DNA from: Ruegeria atlantica | GTDB lineage: Bacteria > Pseudomonadota > Alphaproteobacteria > Rhodobacterales > Rhodobacteraceae | Direction of reading: 5' to 3' | Length of the DNA stretch: 64,000 nucleotides | Assembly: GCF_013033965.1 (NCBI RefSeq) | Contig: NZ_WQFE01000012.1 | Location: 1-64,000 of the forward strand | Shown here: positions 29,587 to 38,703 of the stretch, piece after piece | How positions within the stretch are numbered: position 1 is the first letter of the stretch | Layout: each line of letters starts with the position of its first letter | Made by a program: the position numbers and the translations under genes | The notes under the pieces: generated by a model | What the model was told of the DNA's origin: nothing | Database searches by the model: none | What the model saw: the letters and a program-made list of their open reading frames with translations, nothing else

Positions 29587-31116
29587 ATGCGCGGCCCTCA
29601 CAACATTATCCGCCTGATCCGCACAGGCGCAACGCTTGAGCGCACAGGGGCAATGAACGTCGTGCTGGATGCGTTCGAAGCGCCGCGCGCGTTGCGGTTT
29701 CTGGCACATGCGTTGGGCAAACCGTTCCAATGGCTGGGCTACAAGGGCGATCCGGAAATGCCCCCCGCCACACGCGCGCTGACCGCACTTGGACCGGCCT
29801 ACATCAAGTTTGGTCAGGTTCTGTCAACCCGACCCGACGTGGTGGGCGACGAACTGGCCGAACAACTGCGCGTGCTGCAGGACAAGCTGCCGCCGTTCTC
29901 CCGGGCCGAAGCAATGGCAGAGGTGGAAAAGGAGCTGGGCCAGCCGCTTTCCGAAATGTTCAGCGATTTCAGTGAACCCATCGCTGCGGCCTCAATCGCT
30001 CAGGTTCACAAGGCCAAACTGGTCAGCACCGGCGAAGACGTGGCCGTTAAAGTTCTGCGTCCCGGTATCGAGCGCGCGTTCCGCAAGGATGTGGACGCGT
30101 TCTATTTCGCCGCACGCATCGTGCAACTCTTCGCTCCCGGCGCGCGCAGACTGCGGCCCATGGAAGTGATCGAACATTTCGACGGGGTCGTACGCGGTGA
30201 ACTTGACCTGCGCCTGGAAAGCGCTGCCGCTTCTGAATATGCGGCCAACACCAAGGACGATGCCGGGTTCTGGTTGCCGCCGGTCGTGTGGTCCCTGTCC
30301 GCTCGCCGGGTCATGACACTCAGTTGGGCCGACGGTATTCCGCTGGGCGAGAACGCCGCGCTGGACGCCGCCGGGCACGACCGCCGAGACCTCGCGGAAC
30401 GCGTCCTGCGCCTATTCCTGCTGCACGCACTGCGCGATGGCTTCTTCCACGCCGACATGCATCAGGGCAACCTGAAGGTCGCGGCCAACGGGGACATCAT
30501 CGCCTATGACTACGGCATCATGGGCCATATCGACGAATACACCCGCCGTGTGTACGCCGAGATCCTCTTTGGCTTTATCCGCCGCGATTATAAACGCGTG
30601 GCCGAAGTGCATTTCGAGGCTGGCTATGTCCCCGCAAATCAGGATGTCGATGAATTCGCCCGTGCCCTGCGCGCAGTCGGAGAGCCGATCTTTGGCATGG
30701 ACGCGACGCGTATCTCGATGGGCCGCCTGCTGAATTACCTGTTCGAGGTGACAGAACGGTTCGGCATGGAGACCCGCACAGAACTGATCCTGCTGCAGCG
30801 CACAATGGTGGTTGTCGAAGGCGTCGCGCGGTCACTGGACCCACATATCAACATCTGGGAGGTCGCCCGGCCAGTTGTTGAAGACTACATCAAGCAATCC
30901 ATCGGCCCCCGCGCGGCCCTGCGCGACTTTGGCAAAACGGCATTGGTATTGGCCCGCTTTGGGCCCCGCCTGCCTGCTTTGGTGGAGAATGCGCTGATCG
31001 CTCAGACGCAGAAGGATGATGCCCAGAACAAAGGACTGCCGACAGCGATTCTCTCTGCAACCATCGGGGCCGCCGCCGGTGCCGTAATTGTCCTAATCCT
31101 GACGGCCTTCACTTAA
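29587..31116 (+). CDS. ubiB: UbiB, ubiquinone biosynthesis protein kinase-like ATPase
   Basis: A 509-residue ABC1/ADCK/UbiB family protein with an atypical kinase fold needed for ubiquinone synthesis or its lipid trafficking. The KxGQ motif appears as YIKFGQVLSTRPD near residue 75; the ATP-binding AAASIAQVHKAKL near 137 shows the Ala-rich loop that replaces a kinase Gly-rich loop; DMHQGNLKV and YDYGIM near 294-312 are the catalytic and metal loops. Two hydrophobic segments at the C-terminus (residues 480-505) anchor it in the membrane. It is translationally coupled to ubiE. Confidence 0.96.
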   Translation: MRGPHNIIRLIRTGATLERTGAMNVVLDAFEAPRALRFLAHALGKPFQWLGYKGDPEMPPATRALTALGPAYIKFGQVLSTRPDVVGDELAEQLRVLQDKLPPFSRAEAMAEVEKELGQPLSEMFSDFSEPIAAASIAQVHKAKLVSTGEDVAVKVLRPGIERAFRKDVDAFYFAARIVQLFAPGARRLRPMEVIEHFDGVVRGELDLRLESAAASEYAANTKDDAGFWLPPVVWSLSARRVMTLSWADGIPLGENAALDAAGHDRRDLAERVLRLFLLHALRDGFFHADMHQGNLKVAANGDIIAYDYGIMGHIDEYTRRVYAEILFGFIRRDYKRVAEVHFEAGYVPANQDVDEFARALRAVGEPIFGMDATRISMGRLLNYLFEVTERFGMETRTELILLQRTMVVVEGVARSLDPHINIWEVARPVVEDYIKQSIGPRAALRDFGKTALVLARFGPRLPALVENALIAQTQKDDAQNKGLPTAILSATIGAAAGAVIVLILTAFT

Positions 31117-31138
31117 ATCCAGTCCGTCAGCTTCATCT

Positions 31139-31205
31139 GGCCAAAAATATCCTCGGGGGGGAATCGCGTTTAGACGCGACGGGAGGCAGACAGCCCCCCT
31201 GCCCA
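31139..31205. repeat. palindromic repeat element between ubiB and the thiolase gene
   Basis: A compound inverted repeat: G run (31155-31161) with C run (31194-31199) enclosing the small hairpin TCGCGT / ACGCGA (31164-31169 with 31174-31179), preceded by GGCCAAAAATATCC. There is no T run, so it is not a standard terminator. It looks like the intergenic palindromes found scattered in Roseobacter-clade genomes; this is from general recollection, not a search. Confidence 0.5.
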
Positions 31206-31212
31206 ATCCGAA

Positions 31213-32388
31213 TCAGAGCCGTTCAAAGGCAATGGCAATGCCTTGTCCGCCGCCGATGCACATGGTGACCAAGCCTTTGGACCCGCCGATGCGTTCCAAC
31301 TCGTACAACGCCTTAAGGGTGATGATTGCGCCTGTTGCCCCGACCGGATGCCCCAAAGCAATTGCGCCCCCGTTCGGGTTCACTTTTGCCGCATCCAGAC
31401 CCAATTCCTTGTTCACCGCCAAGGCTTGTGATGCGAAGGCCTCATTGCTTTCGATCACATCAAAATCCTCGATCGATAGGCCCGTGCGCTCCAACAGGTT
31501 CTGAACGGCCGGAACCGGTCCGATCCCCATAACCTCGGGTCGAACACCGGCGTGACCATATCCCAGAATGCGCGCTTTGGGTTTCAGACCCGCTTTCTCG
31601 GCGGCCTCTGCCGTGGCCAAAACCATCGCAGCCGCACCGTCGTTAATGCCCGACGCATTCCCGGCCGTTACCCGTCCGTCTTTCTTGAACGCAGGACGCA
31701 ATCCAGCAAGCGCCTCGACCGAGGTCTGCTTGGGGTGCTCGTCGACCATGAAATCAACCATGTCGCGTTTGACTTTGACCTGCACTGGCGCGATCTGGCT
31801 TTCGAAAAAGCCAGCCCCAATTGCTTCTGCTGCACGGGTTTGGCTGGCCAGAGCAAATTCATCCATCTGCTCGCGTGTGATCTGGTGTTCATCTGCTACG
31901 TTTTCGGCCGTCACACCCATGTGACCCGTACCAAATGGACAGTTGAGCGCGCCAAGCATCATATCGAGTGACTTAACATCCCCCATCTTCGCCCCCCAGC
32001 GCGCCTGAGGCATGATGTAGGGGCTGCGCGACATGCTCTCGGCACCTCCGGCCACAGCAAACTCCGCATCGCCCAGCATCAGAGACTGCACTGCGGACAC
32101 AATCGCCTGCGCACCAGAACCACACAGACGGTTCACATTCATAGCAGGCGTTTCGTTCGGAATGCCCGCCTGTTTGGCGGCAGCACGCGACAGGTACATA
32201 TCGCGTGGCTCGGTATTGATGACATGACCAAAAACCACGTTGCCGATCTGTGTCGGCTCGACCCCGGATTTCTCCATCGCGGCCTCGGTCACAACGGTCG
32301 CAAGATCTATTGGCGCTGTTGAGGCCAACGCCCCGCCAAAAGTGCCGATCGCCGTGCGGGCACCATCAAGAATCACGATGTCTTTCAT
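31213..32388 (-). CDS. acetyl-CoA C-acyltransferase / beta-ketothiolase
   Basis: A 391-residue thiolase that cleaves 3-ketoacyl-CoA or condenses two acyl-CoA. The nucleophile Cys is in NVNRLCGSGAQA near residue 88, the His in GGAIALGHPVGATGA near 348, and the acid/base Cys in MCIGGGQG near 378. It resembles BktB/AtoB-type enzymes with broad chain length. The start at 32388 has a perfect AGGAGGAGAGAC ribosome-binding site. It is divergent from the XRE-cupin regulator. A promoter GGGACA-N17-CATAGT lies upstream on the minus strand. Confidence 0.95.
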   Translation of the reverse strand: MKDIVILDGARTAIGTFGGALASTAPIDLATVVTEAAMEKSGVEPTQIGNVVFGHVINTEPRDMYLSRAAAKQAGIPNETPAMNVNRLCGSGAQAIVSAVQSLMLGDAEFAVAGGAESMSRSPYIMPQARWGAKMGDVKSLDMMLGALNCPFGTGHMGVTAENVADEHQITREQMDEFALASQTRAAEAIGAGFFESQIAPVQVKVKRDMVDFMVDEHPKQTSVEALAGLRPAFKKDGRVTAGNASGINDGAAAMVLATAEAAEKAGLKPKARILGYGHAGVRPEVMGIGPVPAVQNLLERTGLSIEDFDVIESNEAFASQALAVNKELGLDAAKVNPNGGAIALGHPVGATGAIITLKALYELERIGGSKGLVTMCIGGGQGIAIAFERL

Positions 32389-32470
32389 GTCTCTCCTCCT
32401 TTTGGGATTTGGCGGCACTATGCATCTGCGGAATCAGGCTGTCCCATGGAACGTACCGTCACAAGCAGAA

Positions 32471-32499
32471 TTGACATCCGACAGGCAAAAGCGCATGAG
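32471..32499 (+). promoter_or_regulatory. promoter of the XRE-cupin regulator, placing its RNA start at or near the ATG
   Basis: TTGACA (32471-32476) is a perfect -35. A 17-base spacer leads to CATGAG (32494-32499), a weak -10. The predicted RNA start, about 32505-32507, nearly coincides with the ATG at 32508, and no ribosome-binding site precedes that ATG, so the message is probably leaderless. Confidence 0.5.
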
Positions 32500-32500
32500 A

Positions 32501-32516
32501 TTCCGTCATGACGGAA
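32501..32516. promoter_or_regulatory. operator palindrome over the regulator start codon
   Basis: TTCCGTCATGACGGAA is a perfect 16-bp palindrome that contains the ATG of the XRE-cupin gene. It has the same TTCC-N8-GGAA layout as the site in the kbl promoter at 33119-33134, which suggests autoregulation. Confidence 0.6.
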
Positions 32517-33071
32517 AACCCAGACGATATCCTGACACGCCTGCCCGCCCGCCTGAAAGAGGCGCGCCGCGCCAAGGGCCTGTCGCTTGAAGCCGTGGCA
32601 AACCTCAGCGGTGTATCCAGATCCATGGTCAGCCAGATCGAACGCGGCGAAAGCAGCCCCACAATCTCGACCCTATGGAACCTGACCCGTGCTTTGCAGG
32701 TGGATTTCGCAGGCTTGCTGGAAGATGCAAAAAACACGGACCAGATCGAAGTCCTTAGGAAATCTGAGGTGCCCAGCATCGACAACATGGGCCAAAACTG
32801 CCGGATTCGCATTCTGTCACCACCCGAAGAGGCAGGTGGTCACGAGGTCTACGACATTGAATTCGACAAAGACGGCGCACTGAACAGCCAGCCCCATGCG
32901 CGTGGAGCACGTGAGCAACTGACCGTGCTGGAAGGCGCGGTTCGCGTAACCTCAGGATCCGCAATCAGCGACCTGAAACAAGGTGATACGGCGCGCTATT
33001 CAGCGGACATTGCTCATTCGATCGTCGCCAGCGAGCCGGCGCGCGTATTCCTGATCGTCAAAAACGCCTGA
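32508..33071 (+). CDS. XRE-family transcriptional regulator with C-terminal cupin domain
   Basis: A 187-residue regulator: an HTH of XRE type near residues 14-65 (ARRAKGLSLEAVANLSGVSR then MVSQIERGESSPTISTLWNL) and a cupin sensor domain near 110-185. Proteins of this build often sense a small ligand and control nearby catabolic genes. It lies between the divergent thiolase gene and kbl-tdh, and the gap on each side carries a TTCC-N8-GGAA palindrome. The ATG at 32508 has no ribosome-binding site, consistent with a leaderless message. A weak hairpin AATCCG / CGGATT follows the stop. Confidence 0.93.
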   Translation: MTENPDDILTRLPARLKEARRAKGLSLEAVANLSGVSRSMVSQIERGESSPTISTLWNLTRALQVDFAGLLEDAKNTDQIEVLRKSEVPSIDNMGQNCRIRILSPPEEAGGHEVYDIEFDKDGALNSQPHARGAREQLTVLEGAVRVTSGSAISDLKQGDTARYSADIAHSIVASEPARVFLIVKNA

Positions 33072-33112
33072 CTCTGGCAAGAATCCGCCTTCACGGATTT
33101 CCTTCCCGTATA

Positions 33113-33141
33113 TTGTAATTCCCCCATTTGGGAATTATGTC
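33113..33141 (+). promoter_or_regulatory. kbl promoter with an operator in its spacer
   Basis: TTGTAA (33113-33118), a 17-base spacer, TATGTC (33136-33141). The spacer is filled by the inverted repeat TTCCC-N6-GGGAA (33119-33134), with flanking bases extending symmetry to TAATTCCC / GGGAATTA. A repressor bound here would block RNA polymerase directly. Confidence 0.65.
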
Positions 33142-33182
33142 CGTTATGTTAGATACGCGACTCATATAAACCGGAGACCGCC

Positions 33183-34367
33183 ATGGCCGATGCATTCCTG
33201 TCCCACATCTCGGACACCCTTGCGCAGATTGAATCTGAGGGTCTGTATAAACGCGAACGAATGATCACCTCGCCTCAGGGCGGTGAGATTACTGTGGGCG
33301 ACAAACAGGTGATCAACCTGTGCGCCAACAACTATCTGGGTCTAGCCGATCATCCCGCGCTGATCGACGCCGCTAAGGGCGCGATGCGACCGAAAGGGTT
33401 CGGCATGGCCTCGGTCCGGTTTATCTGCGGCACGCAGGACATTCACCGCGAGTTGGAACAGAAGCTGGCGAAGTTCTTGAACAAGGACGATGCGATCCTG
33501 TTTGCAGCTTGTTTCGATGCCAATGGGGGGCTCTTTGAGCCCTTGTTAGGACCTGAAGACGCCATCATCTCAGACAGTCTGAACCACGCCTCGATCATCG
33601 ACGGGGTGCGGCTGTGCAAGGCGAAGCGCTATCGCTATCTGAACAACGACATGAACGACCTTGAGGCCTGGTTGAAACAGGCGCGCGAGGATGGAGCGCG
33701 GCATATTATGATCGCGACCGACGGCGTCTTCTCGATGGACGGTTACCTGGCCAACCTGCCGAAAATTCGCGAGTTGGCCGATAAATATGATGCCATCGTC
33801 ATGGTCGATGACTGCCACGCCACCGGCTTTATGGGGCCGAACGGCGCGGGTACACCGGATCATTTCGGTGTTGACGTGGACATTCTGACTGGAACTTTGG
33901 GCAAGGCACTTGGGGGGGCAATCGGCGGTTACATCGCCGGGCCGCAGCCAGTGATCGATCTGCTGCGGCAGCGGGCTCGGCCTTATCTGTTCTCCAACTC
34001 GCTGCCGCCCTCCATCGTCGCCGCAGGTCTTGAGGCGATCCGTTTGGTCGAAGATGGCGACATACTGCGTGCCCAACTGTTCGGAAACGCCAAGTACTGG
34101 CGCGCAGGACTTGAAAAGCTGGGCTTTGATCTGCTGCCCGGCGAGCACCCGATCATCCCGGTCATGCTGGGTGAGGCCACGCTGGCGCAGGACATGGCAT
34201 CGCGCCTGTTTGATGAAGGCGTCTATGTCTCGGGCTTCTTTTTCCCGGTCGTCCCGCGCGGGCAGGCAAGGATCAGAACGCAGATGAATGCGGCTCTAAC
34301 AAAGGATGAATTGGACCGTGCACTGACCGCCTTTGGTAAGGTCGGCAAAGAACTGGGAGTGATCTGA
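33183..34367 (+). CDS. kbl: glycine C-acetyltransferase (2-amino-3-ketobutyrate CoA ligase)
   Basis: A 394-residue PLP enzyme that splits 2-amino-3-ketobutyrate with CoA into glycine and acetyl-CoA, the second step of threonine breakdown. The alpha-oxoamine synthase fold is clear: [16 protein letters not shown], the [11 protein letters not shown] aspartate strand and the PLP lysine in [13 protein letters not shown] near residue 243. Length and N-terminus are typical. The stop overlaps the tdh start (TGATG). Confidence 0.98.
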   Translation: MADAFLSHISDTLAQIESEGLYKRERMITSPQGGEITVGDKQVINLCANNYLGLADHPALIDAAKGAMRPKGFGMASVRFICGTQDIHRELEQKLAKFLNKDDAILFAACFDANGGLFEPLLGPEDAIISDSLNHASIIDGVRLCKAKRYRYLNNDMNDLEAWLKQAREDGARHIMIATDGVFSMDGYLANLPKIRELADKYDAIVMVDDCHATGFMGPNGAGTPDHFGVDVDILTGTLGKALGGAIGGYIAGPQPVIDLLRQRARPYLFSNSLPPSIVAAGLEAIRLVEDGDILRAQLFGNAKYWRAGLEKLGFDLLPGEHPIIPVMLGEATLAQDMASRLFDEGVYVSGFFFPVVPRGQARIRTQMNAALTKDELDRALTAFGKVGKELGVI

Positions 34368-35410
34368 TGCGACCCAACACGATGAAAGCTCTGGAAAAGT
34401 CCAAACCCGAGGAAGGTCTGTGGATGGTCCAGGCCCCGGTGCCCGAGATTACCGAGGATGAGGTTCTGATCCGCATCAACAAAACCGGCATCTGCGGGAC
34501 CGACATCCATATCTGGAACTGGGATGACTGGGCCGCAGCCACGGTGCCGATCCCGATGATCACCGGCCACGAATTCGCGGGTGAGATCGTTGAGATCGGC
34601 CGCAATGTCACCGGTCTTGAGATCGGCCAGCGTTGTTCTGGCGAGGGCCATCTGATCACAACTGACAGCCGCCAAAGCCGGGCGGGCAAGTTCCATCTTG
34701 ACCCGGGTACGCGGGGTATTGGGGTGAACGAACAGGGCGCTTTCGCCCAGTACCTTAAACTACCGGCATTCAATGTGGTACCCCTGCCCGAAGATGTGCC
34801 GGATGAAATCGGAGCGATCCTTGATCCCTTGGGCAACGCAGTTCACACCGCGCTCAGCTTTGATCTGCTGGGTGAGGATGTGCTGATCACCGGTGCAGGA
34901 CCGATTGGGATCATGGCCGCCGCCGTCGCCCGCCATGCTGGCGCGCGGCATGTGGTCATCACGGATATCAATCCCGACCGCCTGACGCTGGCTGAACATG
35001 TGGTGCCGACTGTGCGAACAGTCGATGTCAGCAAAGAAGAGCTGCAGGATGTGATCGCAGAACTGGGCATGAAAGAAGGCTTCGACGTTGGTCTTGAGAT
35101 GTCCGGCTCGCAAATCGCGCTGGACCAGATGGTCGAGGCGCTGGTGATGGGCGGCAAGATCGCTCTGCTGGGCATCCCGCCCGGGAAATCTCCGGTGGAT
35201 TGGTCGCGTATCGTGTTCAAGGCGATCACCATCAAGGGCGTCTATGGGCGTGAGATGTTTGAGACCTGGTACAAGATGATCGCCATGCTGCAGAACGGCC
35301 TGGACGTCAGTCGCGTCATTACACATCGCTTTGGTGTTGATGAATTTGCCCAAGGGTTTTCAGCAATGAAATCGGGTCAATCTGGCAAGGTTGTTCTGGA
35401 CTGGACTTAA
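34367..35410 (+). CDS. tdh: L-threonine 3-dehydrogenase lacking the structural zinc cysteines
   Basis: A 347-residue zinc-dependent medium-chain dehydrogenase that oxidises threonine to 2-amino-3-ketobutyrate, the substrate of the adjacent Kbl. The catalytic zinc site (Cys43 in [10 protein letters not shown], and GHEFAGE) and the NAD fold ([12 protein letters not shown]) are intact. The structural zinc lobe, four cysteines in the E. coli enzyme, is replaced by [15 protein letters not shown], with none of the four. The start overlaps the kbl stop; an alternative ATG at 34382 lacks this coupling. Confidence 0.95.
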   Translation: MRPNTMKALEKSKPEEGLWMVQAPVPEITEDEVLIRINKTGICGTDIHIWNWDDWAAATVPIPMITGHEFAGEIVEIGRNVTGLEIGQRCSGEGHLITTDSRQSRAGKFHLDPGTRGIGVNEQGAFAQYLKLPAFNVVPLPEDVPDEIGAILDPLGNAVHTALSFDLLGEDVLITGAGPIGIMAAAVARHAGARHVVITDINPDRLTLAEHVVPTVRTVDVSKEELQDVIAELGMKEGFDVGLEMSGSQIALDQMVEALVMGGKIALLGIPPGKSPVDWSRIVFKAITIKGVYGREMFETWYKMIAMLQNGLDVSRVITHRFGVDEFAQGFSAMKSGQSGKVVLDWT

Positions 35411-35473
35411 CGCTCTGGAATTACGCAGGATCAGACCCTAAACAGGGATGAACTCATGCGTTTGGAGGAGCAA

Positions 35474-36352
35474 ATGGGCGACAAGGACAGGTATCTTGAG
35501 CGTGGAATCGAAGACACTCTGGTCACCGATTTCACGGAAACCCATCGCAAGAGCTATGGTGATTTTCTGCAGCTTAAGACGCTGCTGAACCTGCAAAAGA
35601 CCTTTCAGAACCCCGCGCAGCCGGATGAGATGCTGTTCATCATCATCCATCAGGTCAGCGAGTTGTGGCTGAAACTGATGCACCACCAGCTGGTCGAGGT
35701 TCGCCGGTTTCTGCAACAGGATGACTTCGGTCCGGTGATGAAGAACCTTGATCGGGTCAAAGCAATTCAGCGCCAATTGATCACGGCGTGGGAAACCCTG
35801 CTGACCATGACGCCCGCCGATTACATGACATTTCGACAAGCACTTGGAAGTTCTTCGGGATTCCAAAGCTATGGCTATCGCCAGATCGAGTTCATTCTGG
35901 GCAACAAGGACGCCTCGACCTTGAAGGTGCACGAACATGACGCAGAGGTCATGGAGGTTCTTAACGCCGCTCTGACGAAACCTTCGCTATATGACGAGGT
36001 GTTGCATATGCTGGCGCGCCAAGGATTCGACGTTCCGCAAGAGCTACTGGATCGGGACTATTCACAACCCTATTCAGGCGATCCGCGTATCGTGAAAATC
36101 TGGGTGCAGGTGTTCCGAAACACAGAAAAGCACTGGGATCTGTATGCTCTGGCCGAAAAGCTGATGGATGTGGAATCCTTGTTCCAGCGCTGGCGTTTTG
36201 ACCATGTCACAGCCGTGGAGCGCGTGATCGGTAACCAACCCGGCACCGGAGGGTCCAGCGGCGTGTCCTTTCTGCGTAAAGCACTGGAATTGAGGTTCTT
36301 CCATGACCTCTACGACGTGCGCACCGAATTGATGTATGCAGGGCAGGAGTAG
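35474..36352 (+). CDS. kynA: tryptophan 2,3-dioxygenase
   Basis: A 292-residue heme dioxygenase that opens the indole ring of tryptophan to give N-formylkynurenine. Family segments are complete: TLLNLQKTF, FIIIHQVSELWLKLMHHQL near residue 55-73 with the active-site His, SSGFQSYGYRQIEF near 120-133, and GTGGSSGVSFL near 264. ATG 35474 is chosen because GGAGGAGCAA precedes it; ATG 35456 would add six residues. kynB follows after 3 bases. It comes 63 bases after tdh, so it may be read from the kbl promoter too. Confidence 0.97.
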   Translation: MGDKDRYLERGIEDTLVTDFTETHRKSYGDFLQLKTLLNLQKTFQNPAQPDEMLFIIIHQVSELWLKLMHHQLVEVRRFLQQDDFGPVMKNLDRVKAIQRQLITAWETLLTMTPADYMTFRQALGSSSGFQSYGYRQIEFILGNKDASTLKVHEHDAEVMEVLNAALTKPSLYDEVLHMLARQGFDVPQELLDRDYSQPYSGDPRIVKIWVQVFRNTEKHWDLYALAEKLMDVESLFQRWRFDHVTAVERVIGNQPGTGGSSGVSFLRKALELRFFHDLYDVRTELMYAGQE

Positions 36353-36355
36353 GCA

Positions 36356-37183
36356 ATGCTGTATCGGGGGTTTTCTCAGGATGAGCTAGAGCGTGAATAC
36401 TCTCCCAGTTCGATGATCGGTGGTGATCTGACGCCGTATCTGGACAGCTACACCGCGCTCAGCGCGCAGCACCGGGCGCAGATGAAAGTGAAGGAGAACC
36501 TCGCCTATGGCGAAGCTCCGACACAAGTGCTGGATTTCTTTCCCGCGAAAGGAACAGGCGCGCCGCTGCATATCTTTGTCCACGGAGGGTATTGGCAGGC
36601 GCTCAGCCAGCGCGACTCTGCGATGATGGCCCCGGCAATGATTGAGGCCGAGCAATCCTTTGCCACGCTGAACTACACGCTGGCCCCGGATGCCCGCATT
36701 GGGGACATGATCGAAGAGTGCCGTGATGCGCTTTTGTGGCTGGCGGCGAATGCCTTCAATCTGGGGTTCGATCCATCGCGGATCACCCTTTCGGGGCACA
36801 GCGCCGGGGCGCATCTGGTGGCGATGGTGATGGCGACCTCCGCCGATGCATTGGCCCGCGCAGGACTGCGCGTGCGGGATGTGATCCTGATCAGTGGCAT
36901 CTATGACTTGGAACCGATCAGTCTAACCTCGGTGAATGATCCCCTGAAACTGACGCCCGTTGAGATACACGATCTGTCACCTATCCTGCACCTGCCCCGC
37001 CCCGGCCCGCGTTATAGCGTGACCGTGGCGGAACGGGACACGCCCGAATTCATCCGCCAAAGTCGAGACTACGCCGAGGCGTTGCGCAAGGGGGGCCATT
37101 CGGTGAGTTTTAACTTGCAGAGGGGGGCGCATCATTTCGACATCATCATGCATCCGGGGACATATTTGCCGTCGTCGCGATAG
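36356..37183 (+). CDS. kynB: kynurenine formamidase, alpha/beta-hydrolase type
   Basis: A 275-residue alpha/beta hydrolase. The oxyanion motif HGGYW (residues 76-80), nucleophile GHSAG (Ser149) and a late His in GAHHFDII are all seen. HGGYW is the hallmark of kynurenine-formamidase-type hydrolases, and its position directly after kynA makes hydrolysis of N-formylkynurenine the likely job. A CAGGAGTAGGCA ribosome-binding site overlaps the kynA stop. No kynureninase gene is nearby. Unrelated in fold to the cyclase-family protein at 2101-2916. The symbol follows function. Confidence 0.85.
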   Translation: MLYRGFSQDELEREYSPSSMIGGDLTPYLDSYTALSAQHRAQMKVKENLAYGEAPTQVLDFFPAKGTGAPLHIFVHGGYWQALSQRDSAMMAPAMIEAEQSFATLNYTLAPDARIGDMIEECRDALLWLAANAFNLGFDPSRITLSGHSAGAHLVAMVMATSADALARAGLRVRDVILISGIYDLEPISLTSVNDPLKLTPVEIHDLSPILHLPRPGPRYSVTVAERDTPEFIRQSRDYAEALRKGGHSVSFNLQRGAHHFDIIMHPGTYLPSSR

Positions 37184-37347
37184 TCGCGTGTGCTGGACCA
37201 AAGAAAATCTTGGCCCGTGTATCACAAATCAACAAAACCGCAACGAACCGAACACCTATAGCAACGCCGAAGATGTCAGAAGCGCGCGCAGCACAGGAGC
37301 GTGCTGGTCATATACCTGACTTCAAATGACAATTTTCTCGCTTAAGT

Positions 37348-38496
37348 TCAGTGGACACGATTTCGAGCATCGAACTGGCGCAGCGCTTTTCTAACCTCGC
37401 GATTGCTCAATACAGCTACGGCAGCCTTGTCAGCCAGACTTATGATCATCGATTTGGAATCATCAATACGAATGACAAAATGCCCACGGCGACCTTCGCA
37501 ATGGATCATCACATAGCGCCCTTTTCTTTCAGGGTCATTGTCGATCATCAGGTGCAAAGCGACAACATCCTGGGATGACAGATCAGGCGCCATGTCAAGC
37601 AAGAGCGCCGCGATCAGGCCCAGACGTTCAGTTCGTGCCAGTTCGCAATTTTGATCTACGACTTCTTTCTTCAAATTGTGACCAGAGTTAAACAAGGCAA
37701 GTAACTGATCTTCTGTTTCCACCGTCTCTTTCGGCATTTTCGGGACAAGCAGAAACCTCTCGGCCACATCCATCCCATTTAAGACGGTCTCTTCTCCCTG
37801 CTCGGTTCGCAAAGCGATTCCCCAGATCACTGTTTGCTGGCCAAAAACACTTGCGAAACTACCAGGGCGCACACCCAGGAAATGGCCACCCGTCATCTCA
37901 TAAACCGCCTGTGCATAGCCGGCGAGTTGAGCATTCTCAATCTTCGCCTGAAGGCCAAGAGCCTCACGGTCTTGAAAACGTTGAACTCGGGGGCCATCCA
38001 GCTTCAGAAATTGTTCCAACTTCACAGGGTAGTCACCATCCGGCACCACTTTTATGCGAGGCTGAAGCCATGCGTTTATCTTTGCGTGGTAGTCTGAATA
38101 CGCAGCGTAAAACCGAGAATCCAGAGCGTCCAAAGCGGCCTTTTCGATCCCGGGAGCCTCAATAAGCGCACCCAAGCATGACGCCAGCTCAGTCAGACCC
38201 GCGTTTTTCAGACCATTCTGCGCATGAGCTAGGGTCATGGGATCCATCCGTGAATTGTGCCGGAATTGGGAATGACCCCCATTGCACACCTGTGCGTAGT
38301 AATAATCGGCATAGTACACCTGTGGAGCTTCCTCCGCGATCTCATCCGCAGAATAGGCACCCCGATCACGCGCGGCGTTCACCCAGCTGACAACTGAGCC
38401 GACGAGAGCGTATTCTTCTGCTTCCGGTGCGAGCACAGATGCAGGAACAAATATTTCATGCCGGTGTTGGCGGGGTTTGAAAAGATTGCGAAGCAT
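37348..38496 (-). CDS. DMP19 (DUF4375) family protein
   Basis: A 382-residue protein. Residues about 60-110 carry the DMP19 hallmark VYYADYYYAQVCNGGHSQFR (NGG[FH]xQF) with helices on both sides. The rest is not recognised; there is no signal peptide or membrane segment. DMP19 has been called a DNA-mimic protein in Neisseria, but most family members are untested, so no function is claimed. It is flanked on both sides by AT-rich gaps of about 165 and 260 bases and is a single-gene unit, which suggests an accessory insertion between kynB and infB. Confidence 0.8.
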   Translation of the reverse strand: MLRNLFKPRQHRHEIFVPASVLAPEAEEYALVGSVVSWVNAARDRGAYSADEIAEEAPQVYYADYYYAQVCNGGHSQFRHNSRMDPMTLAHAQNGLKNAGLTELASCLGALIEAPGIEKAALDALDSRFYAAYSDYHAKINAWLQPRIKVVPDGDYPVKLEQFLKLDGPRVQRFQDREALGLQAKIENAQLAGYAQAVYEMTGGHFLGVRPGSFASVFGQQTVIWGIALRTEQGEETVLNGMDVAERFLLVPKMPKETVETEDQLLALFNSGHNLKKEVVDQNCELARTERLGLIAALLLDMAPDLSSQDVVALHLMIDNDPERKGRYVMIHCEGRRGHFVIRIDDSKSMIISLADKAAVAVLSNREVRKALRQFDARNRVH

Positions 38497-38527
38497 CTCT
38501 TAGTCTTCCTAAACGAAACATTGAATC

Positions 38528-38549
38528 AAGTGACGGGGTATCACTTATA
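38528..38549 (-). promoter_or_regulatory. possible promoter/operator of the DMP19 gene
   Basis: A perfect 6-bp inverted repeat AAGTGA / TCACTT (38528-38533 with 38541-38546) overlaps a minus-strand TATAAG (38549-38544) that could be the -10. The -35 (TTCGCT at 17 bases) is poor. Confidence 0.35.
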
Positions 38550-38703
38550 AGGCGAGCGAATTGTGGAGCGAATATGGCGGCGCTGCAAATAAGTGTGCCT
38601 CTAGGATTCCAAAGGATCGGATGGAAAACCATAGGTCTTAAAAATTGTAAGGCACTGACTTTCAATCTAAATTCAGAAAGCCAAAGACCATGGCGTCTCA
38701 CAA

